DNA from: Rhodeus uyekii
Taxonomy: Eukaryota; Chordata; Actinopteri; Cypriniformes; Acheilognathidae
Direction: 5' to 3'
Length of the DNA: 64,000 nucleotides
NCBI GenBank assembly: GCA_037043235.1
Contig: JAWRVZ010000065.1
Coordinates: forward strand, 2,087,001 to 2,151,000
The stretch's first letter is position 1. The number at the start of each line of letters is the position of its first letter. Below, piece by piece: positions 12,703 to 23,465 of the stretch. The position numbers were made by a program, and so were the translations under genes. The notes beneath the pieces are model-generated. The model saw only the letters and a list, made by a program, of their open reading frames with translations. It was not told the origin of the DNA and did not search any database.

Positions 12703-14166
12703 TTAAAGTACACTATGTAACTTTGCTCTGTTCAAAATGTTACATTTTAACATGGGTCATCTTCTAAATCTTACACGTTTTTGTATCAAGACGCCGATAT
12801 ACTTACACCCGAGATCAAATAAAAACAAGTTCAAAATATGTGACCTACAGTAAACCGTTAGTGACTTTTAGATTACATTTTTCTTCCAGTAACAAATTAA
12901 TTGCACAACAAAAATGACAGTGAGAAAAGAGAAGTTAAGAAAGCGACTGATCATAGCGACATTAATTTGTTTGCACCATCTGTAATTCAAGTCACTTATT
13001 TATACAGTAATACCTCGGTTTACGAGTGACTTTGTATACGAGCAAATCGGTGTACGAGCATTGTATTGGTGTGCGAGAAAAATATTCCCCCGCCCACTTG
13101 CATTTTTGTGTGGAAAAGTCCTAATAAGTCCTTCACTCTCTCAGCGTCGCTCGGTTTGGTTGCATCATTCATCAAGGGTGATACTTTTATAAGTGATTTA
13201 CAGCGGTTTTACCTCGTGTTGTTAACATTAATTGTGACTGCTATTGTTCACGTAGTGAAATATATACATACAGTACAGAATATAGAAAGAAGGCACGAAA
13301 TCCTCCAAGCAGTAACACCTCCCCCCTCCCCTCGTCTCCATCGCGCCAGCAGCGACGCTACTCAAAGTATTTGTAGAGTTTAATTGTCAATTATTAATTA
13401 GTATTTATATGAGATCTTAATGGTTACAATTTTAACTGTAATTAATAGGGTAAAACCAAAAACAATATTTAAAATGGGCATTTATGGTCATGTGGAACGA
13501 ATCAAGTGATTTTTATTGCATTCCTATGGGGAAAATTTTTTGGTGTACGAGAATTTTGAGTTACGAGCTCTTGGAAGGAATTATCTCGTAAACCGAGGTT
13601 TTACTGTATAGCCCTTTCAAAAATAGATTGTTTAAAAGCAAGGAGCTTTAGAGTATTAAACATGAAAAAACAGTGTTAGGATTATGACTATCATTTCTAC
13701 TAGAGCGCCTAACCAGTGCATTCATGTTTTTAAAATCGCAGACTTCTGACCTTGATGGACTGAACAGAAGAAATGAACCAGAGATTTCCATGTCAAAGAA
13801 GGTGGAGCCTTAGAGTAACACCTACCTGTTACACAACTGCTACGGACCAATGCTAGTTCAGAGGTGTTCACCAGTCAGAGCAAACTTTTCCAGAACACAA
13901 AACAAACTTTGTTTTGGTCCGATTTGTTTCAAAATGTTGTCATACAAGTGTGTTCTTCTAGCTCGCTTTATCCTGAATCACTACACTACGACTATAAGTG
14001 CTCATATTCAAGACTATTTTAGACCAGGCGAGATGACAAACTCTGCAGAGTTCCTGCGTGACTCATCATAGACATAAAGAGAAGTAACTCCGACAACAAT
14101 GTTCTTCCTCAAGACACATGCAGTTTTATTTAACCGAGCGCCAAAAGCTACACTGTGTGCCTTTAA
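12703..14166. mobile_element. DNA transposon interrupted by a Tigger-like element
   Basis: The outer ends match in inverted orientation: TTAAAGTACACTATGTAACTTT at the left (12703) and, on the other strand, TTAAAGGCACACAGTGTAG at the right (to 14166). Such 'TTAAAG...CACxxTGTA' ends are common in cyprinid MITEs. Between them sits the separate Tigger-like copy at 13005-13606, so the outer element is older. No transposase frame was seen, and the target duplication is not clear. Confidence 0.5.
13005..13606 (-). mobile_element. Tigger/pogo-like MITE, copy 2 (reverse of copy 1)
   Basis: It starts CAGTAATACCTCGGTTTAC and ends with the inverted form (CAGTAAAACCTCGGTTTAC on the other strand), with TA on both sides. 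Its interior matches 5090-5818 in reverse: the 'gctcgtaactcaaaa' block beside the left end of copy 1 lies beside the right end here. The length is 602 bp, against 729 bp in copy 1, because the interior is shorter. Confidence 0.8.
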
Positions 14167-15829
14167 CTCTTTTTTTTAAACGTATGGAAACTTATTTTCA
14201 CCACAGAACAATAATAATTTAAAAAACATATTTAAAAAGAAGACTTTTTGTCTCACAATTCTGGTTGAAAAATAAAGTCAGAATTGAAAACAAATATAAT
14301 TTGAAATCAAAATCAAATAAAAAATAAATGAAATCAAATATAACACTCACAATTTTGAGTTATAGAGTCCAAAGTGAAATTAACTTGAAATTCCAAGGAA
14401 ATAAAGTCCTGTACGATATAAACTTGTAACTGTAAGAAAAAACTAAATCTATGATAAAAAGTCAAAATTGCCTTTTATATTATTATTCCACGGTGGAAAC
14501 AAACTTTCATGGTAAGTGCTTTGGAGCCAATATATACAACAAATGGAATCTCTTTGCTTTTTACCAATTTTGCTGGTCCTTCAGTTCACAGAGCTACATT
14601 ACATTTGCAACACATAACATCAGAATTAGCTTTTAAATGAGTGTTGGCGTCTTTGTTCCCTCTGTTTCTGTCTCCGCACAGTCAGCAGTCGCTGAGCGTT
14701 GACTCTAATATGTGATCGGCAGCAATTACACGTGTCTCCTCTGATGCACAGCTAATGGGACTGGATGAGACCCAGTCCAGCTCCTCTGCCTGATCGGAAA
14801 TCAATTTCACTTTTACAGCCCACCATAAATTCAAATACAGCGAGCCAGGACTGCTGAGAAGATACTCAAGCATAATGTCATTGGCGAGAACCATGACATA
14901 TTTCAGCACACCTCTGGAGCTGGCTATATTTATTATTCTAACGGAAAAATAAAGCATAAAACATAAACTGAGGAAAGAAGCTTTACAGCAGGGATGAGAC
15001 CTATTATAAGAGCCAACCGGGAAAATAATCAGCTGAAAGCTCTTGTACAATGTCATTTCACTTTACAATGGCACATATCCTATCTATTTCTGTGATGGCA
15101 AATGCAGGCCTATAAAAAAAATGTCATATCGGTAGCAAGTCTGATTCGTCAGACATCAACAAATTTATGAGTAAATTGAACAAATCTGAATTTCTTGGCA
15201 AGTTCACGCTTTAAATTCATTGCAGATTAGTGGTAAGCATTTCTAAGCGAGTCTTACTGCAGGTTACATAAGACAGCGAGTAATTGAATCATTCATACAA
15301 CCGATTCATTCAAAATATTGATTCATTCAGGAATCATTTTTTAATGATTAATTCAGGAATAATTCAAGCGAATGTTCCTTCATTTAGGAACGCCACTACC
15401 ATGTGTTACTTGGAGATGCACATCTGCTGATTCTGCCCTGAAGTGGTTCGAAACTTTTTTTGCTGGTGAAGCACAAAGAGTAACTGGCAATATTGTGTCT
15501 AAAAAGTCAGTCAGTCAACTGATAATTGAACTGTAAAAGCAATATAGCGCCGTTGCTGTCATGTGCGCTGGTTTACCTTCAGACAAATCACAGAATAACA
15601 GCACTCTTGAGTGTGATCATGCTAAATAATTGATACATTCTGCATAAATATGCTATGAAGTCTTGGTCTATACATAAAAGCTAATGTATTGCGTTTCATT
15701 TTGTTCAAGCGGCAGCATGAAACGTTTACAGTAACTTGTGAAGAAAGTTATTTTATGGAGATAATTTGGACATGTATTATGCCAATTACTAACTTCAGGC
15801 ACATTTAGAATATGTGAAGGCCAGCTATG
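14167..15829. other. Non-genic; tandem-like repeat and unique-looking block
   Basis: The part 14240-14480 carries a cyprinid repeat with recurring 'tctcacaatt' and 'gaaataaagtc' words, also seen at 62210-62470. The stretch 14640-15060 is complex and well balanced, with no repeat I recognise, so it is a candidate conserved non-coding block. The minus frame at 14682-15056 (124 codons) has no recognisable domain and I do not call it a gene. Confidence 0.4.
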
Positions 15830-15837
15830 GTAACCAA

Positions 15838-16684
15838 TAGGGATGAGCGAGTACAGCATTATCTGTATCTTAACCATATGAATTATCTGTATCTGTACTC
15901 GGACTGGGTGGGGCCTAACATGAAAGTGGGAGTGTTGTCTTGAAATGGGCGGAGCTTTAACGGTATATTATTCTCAATCATGCAATCGATATGGGTTGAT
16001 TAGAAATTGTTATATTTACTGCTGATTAACCATTTACATGACTGCATCAGAATTGAGCTTCAGATGAATGGTTTTGATCACAATAAAAAACGAACTATAC
16101 AGAACAGGTTTTGCAACAATGAATACAACACATGCGGTTGCAATTATGAAAAAAAAAAAAAATTTTACTCATATATTTTTGCGTGAAGTCAAAAAACTGG
16201 TTGGAGCCAGGTTAAAAAAAAAGAAAATCTCCCACAGGCAGAGACGCAACGCTAGTCGCATTCTACCAAGCACCACATCTGAACAAACCCCACGTTTACC
16301 AGAACTCTACTGTTTAAGTACTAAAAACAAACCAAAATAAAACAAACCAAAATAAAAAACAAACCTGAAGCTGAAGAAACCCTAAACGTTAACGGAAAAG
16401 ACCCGCAAAACTGAGTGACTGAGTTAGAGACAGAGAGAGAAAGAGAGCTGTTCTCTTCTCAGTGTTCTGTGAGCAGAGCGGGACACAGCAAATCTGTATG
16501 TGTAGGGGAGGGGCGCTGTGACTAGCCTATCACAGAACGCAAACACAGTCAGCGACCCAATGAGGATTTTTATTCAATCCGAGCACAGATATTGACTCGT
16601 ATTACTCGTATGACACTCATACTCTGCAAAAGTGCTTTATCCGTACCGGATACTCGTTTCACCCGAATATCCGGCTCAACTCTA
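15838..16684. mobile_element. hAT-type MITE with 8-bp target duplication
   Basis: A perfect duplication GTAACCAA flanks the element at 15830-15837 and 16685-16692. The ends are imperfect inverted repeats: TAGGGATGAGCGAGTA at the left and TAGAGTTGAGCCGGATA on the other strand at the right. An 8-bp duplication and ends starting TA-G fit hAT elements. The interior (847 bp) has no transposase; a 90-codon frame at 16068-16340 is lysine-rich noise. Confidence 0.82.
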
Positions 16685-16699
16685 GTAACCAATACTTGG

Positions 16700-16865
16700 A
16701 ACTTGTCTTTTGCATTTAACCCATCCAAGTTATTGCACACACATTAGTAGTGAACACACACACACTGCAATCTGTGACACACACCTGAAGCAGCAGGCAG
16801 CCATTTTTGGTGTGGCACTAGGGGAGCAATTGGGATGCCTTGCTCAAGTGAATCTCAGTCATTTC
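16700..16865. repeat. Dispersed fish repeat fragment
   Basis: The phrases 'ttgcatttaacccatccaag', 'gcaggcagccatttttggtg' and 'ggggagcaattggga...ccttgctcaagtg' are a decayed form of a repeat common in teleosts. A short CA run sits inside. It begins right after the hAT-type element. Confidence 0.45.
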
Positions 16866-19800
16866 CTGCCAGTACTGAGATACTACTTATAGGGAACAAG
16901 GATAAAAACAAATTCACATTGAGGACTGAGGATTTCTGGAGGAGTTCATATGAAACTTATTCATTACTGCCATGCATCACCATACGCTGTATAAACGCAG
17001 ATAACCTAACAGCATGTGGCTGGGGACAAAGTTTAACTGGAAATTCATGTTAAGGAAGCCTCAACAAGTAGTTCATTAAAAAAGAAAAAAGTTGAAATAA
17101 GCACTCACAAGGGCATTAGAACTCATGGCTTTGAACATAAAACCTGAATTAATTATGAGACACAGCCTTTTCCTCCGCTGGATCTATACAATGTGCTTAT
17201 CTGAAATGGAGAATTCTTTCAATTTTTCAGAGAATTTTCTCCACACTGCAACACTAGATTGGGGACCAGCCTTGTGATAAATGCCACATTTAATGCCTAG
17301 GGGAAAATGATGGGCAGTGATAATTTCACTCCTGTAATGTTTGACCTGCTTGCAGAGCTTCATGGTGGAGTGATGGATGTTTTCTGCATCCATCAGCCTG
17401 GTTATAGTGGTCGTAATGAGGAACGGTTGAAATACTACAGAGACGCCAGGGTTCACAGGCTCAGCTTCCCAAGACTTCCTTAGCGTAGCTTCTTATGACT
17501 TTACAAAACACAAGAGATATGCAGCAAAATGCAGAACTAACAAAGTGGTGAATTGCCAGAGAGGTGAACAAGCAGTTTTGTCTTGGGGGTTTGTCGGTGG
17601 GTGTAGCTAATTACACTAATAAATGACAAGCTTTATTCTTCATAGGCATCTGGCCAGCCGGCTCGTTAAGGAGAGATAATAAATGGGCCAGCAGTTCCTT
17701 TAGCAAGAAAAGCATCTTTAGTCAATTATTATTCCTCAATAGAGATTTTGGACTTAAAGTTATGAGCTCTCTGTATTTTTTCACCGTTTACGTTACAGAA
17801 TCATCCTCTATTGTGTAATTAAGCAGCTATTGTTCTGTTGGTGATATGACCAAAAAAAAAAAAATTGAAGCTCTTGAGAGTGAATCAGATTGTTTGTGAA
17901 CATTTTGAGAAAATGTCTTGGTCACTAACAAGATCTTCTTGTCTGATGCCCGACAGGACAATGGTAATACAATTATGATTTATTGAGACAGGCTATACTC
18001 TTTTTTTTGGTGAATTCTGTCCTTCAAACTGCAATTGACGGACATACATTTTGCGTTGAGTTTGGCATTGCTACACTAACTTTTAAAGGTTTGGGGCCAG
18101 ACTCGATGGGATGATTAAATTGATCAAAACTGTCAGAAGAGAACTTTTATAGTGTTTTATATTTCAAATAAATGCTATTCTTTTGAAGTTTTTTACTTGT
18201 AAATGTTAAATATGGAAGCCGATTTCCACCGCACAATAAAAAAAAACTCCCTATAAGTTCTAATACTATTCAAACAACATTATTTGTGCATCTATAACCA
18301 CGACATTGGCCAGATGTTTTATCGGAAGTTGAGGTTTAACGAAACCTGCCATCTCAGCTACTTGGATTGTTTTTTCTGTGCTAAAGCTTGCTTAAAATGT
18401 ATTCAAGAGTGCATTTGCTCAGAGCATGATGCTAATAAGACAAGAATTTCATCATTAGTAAAACCACGTTTATAATACTCCTTAATGTGTTCACACTTCG
18501 TCATGTGCTGTCGTGTCAGATCAAAGGACTTGTAACACATAATTTCAACTTTGTCTCATAATTATGACATAAGCATGTCATCATTTCGACTTTATGCTTT
18601 TCTTCTTCTCATGTGACGGAAATGGGCTTCCATAGTTAAAATATTAAGCAGCACAACAGTTTTAAACATTGGTTATAATAAATGTTTCTTGAGCAGCAAA
18701 TCAATGATTTCAGAAGGATCACGAGACACTGAATTTGTGATTATTTGCATCACAGCTATGAATTACATTTTAAAAGATATTCCAAAACAGCTACTTTAGA
18801 TTGTAATAATATCACACAATATATTTTTATTTGCAGTTTTAGAGAGCATAAGGGAACACCACACACTTCTGAACAGCAGTGTATATCGAAAAATGTCATT
18901 TAAGTGGTTTATTGAATATAATTATCTGAGCACAGAATGTGAATGAGATATATAATGTGTAAAGCACATATCTCAGTAATTAGTCATCATCACGCACAAA
19001 TCTAGATTTATAATAATTCTGAGCAGTTGAATTAACCTGTAAATCAAAAAGATAACAAAGTATTTTTAATACTAAATGTGTGTTTCTAAATGCTAACATT
19101 AAAGTTTTGAGCATCACAATCTGACATTTGCAACAGAGGTCCTACAGTTTTACCAGATTACACGGCTGTCTGGATATATATATTAAACATTTATGCATCT
19201 GTCAACACAAACACTGCACTTAGCTTACTTAGCCTTTGTTGCTGGGGCGGCTAAAATTTGTGCTAGTGCTGGAAAACCGAGAGGTCTCGCTCTCTCTCTC
19301 TCGTTCTTTTTCCTCTCTCCCTTTCTTTTTGCTGATGTGAAACAGGTCTTTCTGGCATTCCTCCTACAACATTAATTAATACTCCTGCTTGTGATGGATC
19401 GCTCCCGCTTTAGCCCATTCATCACTTCCTGTATGAGGCTACGACTCAAAGCTAGCTCGCTCCAGCTCTGTTACTCCTCTCCGATCTGACAAACGCTTTC
19501 ATATGTTGTGTGATATTGCGTTAAGACCACAAATAAAGAGAGAGAGAGAGTGCTACTCCTTAGTTCCTTGAATCAAGCCTGTTAGTTAGCACTATACAGA
19601 TTAATCTTGAGCATTAGCGTACATTTATCATGGCATGTCGAGACCTTGAAGGATTTTGAAATGCCATAAATCAGCACTGTTTTTTTTTTCACTCTGCTTC
19701 TACATTACAGACATTGAGAATATAATTCAAAAGAGTTGTAAAAGGTACAAATATACTAGCAACACACACACACACACTAAAAAAAACCTGTCAAGAGTCT

Positions 19801-20316
19801 GTCCATCTCCCGGGCTTTTTGTATGTGGCTCTTTAAACTCAACAACGATGCCTTTAACCTTCAGCAAAATGAAGCTCGGCACTTTAATTACAGGCCAGGA
19901 AAGGCTCTGCTAATGATTAGCTGTTAGCACTGACACCCTAATATAGATCTTCCTCTCCTCTGAGACAAGGAAGGTGATGCATCGGCCTGCTTGTTTCGTA
20001 GAGACCCGCACCTGCCAAGCAAAAACAGACCTAACGTAAATTAATATGCAGAGATGGCAGTCACTGCAGGCTCTAGTCTGGATAACAGGGGTGTGTCACT
20101 GATGTGCTTCAACATGATGAAATGTTTTATTGAGACGTGGGATGATTTAGGGGCCATCGGGGCCTGCAGAGCGGTAATGTTACAGTTTAGGAGAGGAAAA
20201 TGATACAAGGATTTTGACGCAAGGAGAAAGTCGTGGATTTCATTGTTTAAAGGGATGGCCCAAACTCAACCTCACAGGAAAATTTTACTATTGAGGTTGC
20301 GATTTCATATTAATTG
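16866..20316. other. Non-genic, partly complex sequence
   Basis: No gene is seen. A plus-strand copy of the cyprinid repeat lies at about 18640-18900. The blocks 17620-17840 and 19400-20230 are complex, with few simple repeats and several homeodomain-type TAATTA cores in the first, so they are candidates for conserved regulatory sequence. Short CT and GA runs occur near 19291 and 19539. Confidence 0.4.
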
Positions 20317-20612
20317 TTGTGATGTGAAATAAGCAAGCCTCCATACCCTTAAACCTGACCTTCATGTGCTAAATGAGCTAACAAGCTAATAAAAATACAT
20401 ATTGTACTCTTTAGCAAGTACAAAGATTCATACGAATTAGCCACCAATTTGTCAAAATGTAAAATTGTGATGTGAAATAAGCAAGCCTCCATACCCTTAA
20501 ACCTGACCTTCATGTGCTAAATGAGCTAACAAGCTAATAAAAATACATATTGTACTCTTTAGCAAGTACAAAGATTCATACGAATTAGCCACCAATTTGT
20601 CAAAATGTAAAA
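20317..20612. repeat. Perfect 148-bp tandem duplication
   Basis: Bases 20317-20464 and 20465-20612 are, as far as I can read, identical copies. A third partial start (ttg) follows. The unit contains 'aagcaagcctccataccctt' and ends 'ttgtcaaaatgtaaaa'. Identity with no point differences means either a very recent duplication or an assembly artefact. Confidence 0.9.
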
Positions 20613-20722
20613 TTGCCATGACATTCTGTCAGATGGCCTTTATGACAGTGTCAGATACATCTAAAACTAAAACCGTAACAACTACCAATTTGTTCTATTT
20701 TCTGACCACACTATACATATAA

Positions 20723-20780
<58 letters not shown>

Positions 20781-21234
20781 TTATTTAAAGGAAAATAAAC
20801 AGAGGGTGAACCAAAAACTGTTAACCCAACTTGTGAATAACATTTTGAAACATGGTGCTTGATTGGCTTTTTTTACCCACAACGTCTTTAACTTCACACT
20901 TCTATCAAAATAGGGCTTCTCATTAACTCACTCTCTCCAATCAACCTTCAGTTTGTTTACATGAGGTACACATTTGCTTTAGCATAACCTAACATATCAA
21001 TGTATATTTGAATCCTTAGGGGAAAAAAATACAGCATGTAATTCAACTTTAGTTCCAACTAGTTATGTAATGAATCAGTATATCGTTCAGAAACAGAAAA
21101 AAACAGCTTTATGTAGGCCCACAACATTTACATTTATGCATGTGGTAAACGCTTTTATCCTAAGCGATTTACATTGCATTTAAGAAACACATTGACATTC
21201 AAATCAGTTCTTGCATTGGGTCATGGGTTCGATT

Positions 21235-21273
<39 letters not shown>

Positions 21274-22398
21274 CCGCTTCGCTCTATAAAAGCACAATGA
21301 AAATAAATAAAGTGTACCTGAGTGAGTGAACTTGGCATCAGTTACCGTCAGATCCTTCCTGTTAAACTCTTGATGCTCTATCTATGTAAGTGATGAACTT
21401 CATTAAAGTTTCTCACTGGTGACAACAATAGTCCAATAGTTTTCTGCTGTGGCGACCAAGAGTTAACTAAGTTCTTCCGAATCGCGTCGTGTTGACTTCA
21501 CAACAAAAAAAACAATGCTGTTTAACACTAAAACACGCAGTCTGGAGCGCTTTCTGTTTTCATGCCTACAGCACGTGCACCTCTTTCTGCTTCTGTCTTG
21601 ATTGACATGAGCACTGGCCAATCACAAGTGCTGTAACTGACATGAGGCGGGATTAAGCTGCTATTTTTTTTTTTTTTACCAATAACGTTAAACCAAATCC
21701 AATTTGGAATGAACAGGCGCGCTTGTGTCTAACAATGATGTTCCTTAGTCACAAAGCAACACTCCCCCTTTTCAAAGAAATAAATGAATTCATTATATAA
21801 GTAAATATAAAGAATACTCATGTTGAAATTAACCCAGGGTTACAGATAAATTATATTTCTACAGAAGCTTTTTAAACATCCAAAATAAAACAATTAAGTA
21901 TTGCTTGCACTAACAAATACAATATATGTATCTTTCCTAGAATGTGTTTTATTTTTCATTATTTATTAACGTGATTTTGTGTTATTTACAAGCTCACTCT
22001 GTTTTGCGTCAGTCTTGTTACATTCTACTTTACTCCTTAGACAGACCAACTCTATGAAAGACATTGTGCAACCCGCTAGGGAAAAAAAAAGATGAATTCA
22101 GCAGGTGTCTGAAGTGGAGGACAGATTGTTAACTCAGGTCACTTACTCTTTCTCTTATCTCAAATGTCTCCTGCCCCTAGTCCCCCTCTCTAGTTCACAC
22201 GTTACATGAAGTCGCGAGGCATCTTGATCTGGACCGTCGTCTCATAAAGTGAGTCTGGCGGTCCACAGTCTCATTAAACCTGATGGCACCTGCATGTCTA
22301 ACTAGATATCTTACAAAGGTGTGACACATGCTAAATGGGCAATCTGAACAGTACAGTATGTTAGTCATAATTCCAACTCTGTGGCTGTTTCACAATTG

Positions 22399-22446
<48 letters not shown>

Positions 22447-22593
22447 CCTTGGATTCTAATGCAAACTAAATACTCTAAATAGGAGTATTTACACTTTAAA
22501 TAGGAGTATTTATTTTCTACACCTTTGCAGCATTTTTGTTTTTAATTCAAAGTAAACTAAGTCAAGTTTCTTACATTCTTGTATACTGTTATA
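20613..22593. repeat. Microsatellites and a rearranged SINE
   Basis: No gene is seen. The stretch contains a TG microsatellite (about 20729-20777), a SINE fragment (21122-21235) running into a CA microsatellite (21237-21271), a T-run at about 21664-21678 and an AT microsatellite (about 22401-22444). The remainder is unassigned AT-rich sequence. Confidence 0.6.
21122..21236 (-). repeat. SINE fragment with inverted head
   Basis: The tail is in minus orientation: 'cgcttttatcctaagcgatt' is the inverted L2-type tail, followed by 'aatcagttcttgc'. The next bases, 'gggtcatgggttcgattccc', are the tRNA-like B box in plus orientation. In an ordinary minus-strand copy that block would read inverted (compare 6922-7055). 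Confidence 0.65.
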
Positions 22594-23463
22594 CAGTGGA
22601 ACCCACTTATCTCGAGCTCAGTTAACTAAGTCACCAACCCTATTATGCAGACGTTTTTGAAGTGGAACCCCCTCTTAGCATTTTCTTATCGGTTATGTCA
22701 ATTATTTTATGTCGCCGAACCCTAATATCTTGAGCACAAAAGAGGGACAAATTCGCCACTTAACATCAGTTAATTTGATCCCCGATCCTAATGATAGTAC
22801 CGAGTTCACTGCACATGCGCTGAGTTCGCGTTGCAAGTACATCACGGTCCATATGGTCGTTCACTCCAATGGCGCTTCACTCATTCTTGCGGCGCAGTGC
22901 CGTGCAGCTGCAGAAGAACTCGCCTTACAGATGCTATCTTTGAAGAAGCGGCATAGGAGTTCGCCTTCACTGACCAGGAATTCCCAGATTACATTGACAT
23001 TGACAAAGACGTTGTTACTGATAGAAGCTTAGAAGCATTTGTTTTCAAACTGACCGTTAAAGGCAAAAATCAACAAAGCATTTTAGACTTTGTATAGAAA
23101 CCATAGTAACCACGTGTGCAATACTATTCAGAACTGTGTCCGAGCGAAATTACTGTTATGAGCTAATGTGTTTGTGTTTATTGTGACTGTGTTTAAGCTG
23201 TGAGCGAAATTGTGTTTGCAATGTTGGAGAATATAATTAAAGATGGAAGGTGTTTTTATTGTATACTGGTAAATCTCTGCTGTTAGTTGGTGCACATATG
23301 CCTTTTGTTGTTAGCAAACATATAGAGTGTATGTACATTTTTATAGCATGCCGATCGCTTCATCAAACAAATTGCCATATTGGCTTTTAGTTTTCTCGAT
23401 CATTGGTTATCTCAACGCTTTTTTTGCAACCCCCGAGGTCGTCGACATATCCGGGTTCCACTG
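22594..23463 (+). mobile_element. Decayed pogo/Tigger-like transposon
   Basis: The 870-bp element starts CAGTGGAACCC and ends with the inverted CAGTGGAACCCGGATATG, with TA duplications at 22592-22593 and 23464-23465. Its interior keeps the end of a transposase-like frame (22957-23097), unlike the two smaller MITEs. The internal ends 'ctcgagctcagttaactaag' and 'cgaggtcgtcgacatatcc' fit the wider group of 'switch to other family of CTCG-type' Tigger ends. Confidence 0.75.
22957..23097 (+). pseudogene. C-terminal remnant of a pogo/Tigger-type transposase
   Basis: A 46-codon frame ending in TAG reads EFAFTDQEFPDYIDIDKDVV, then TDRSLEAFVFKL and NQQSILDFV. An acidic stretch followed by a terminal Q-x-S-I-L-D-F block recalls the end of jerky/Tigger-type proteins, where pogo transposase has a PCNA-binding QxxI/LxxFF motif. 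The frame is broken upstream by TAG at 22954-22956, and the overlapping frame 22709-23032 probably holds an earlier frameshifted part. No catalytic DDD region remains visible. Confidence 0.5.
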
Positions 23464-23465
23464 TA

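Noticed and set aside
14682..15056. 124-codon minus-strand frame
   Set aside because: No domain, no exon borders and no codon pattern that I can defend. It lies in a stretch better treated as possible non-coding sequence.
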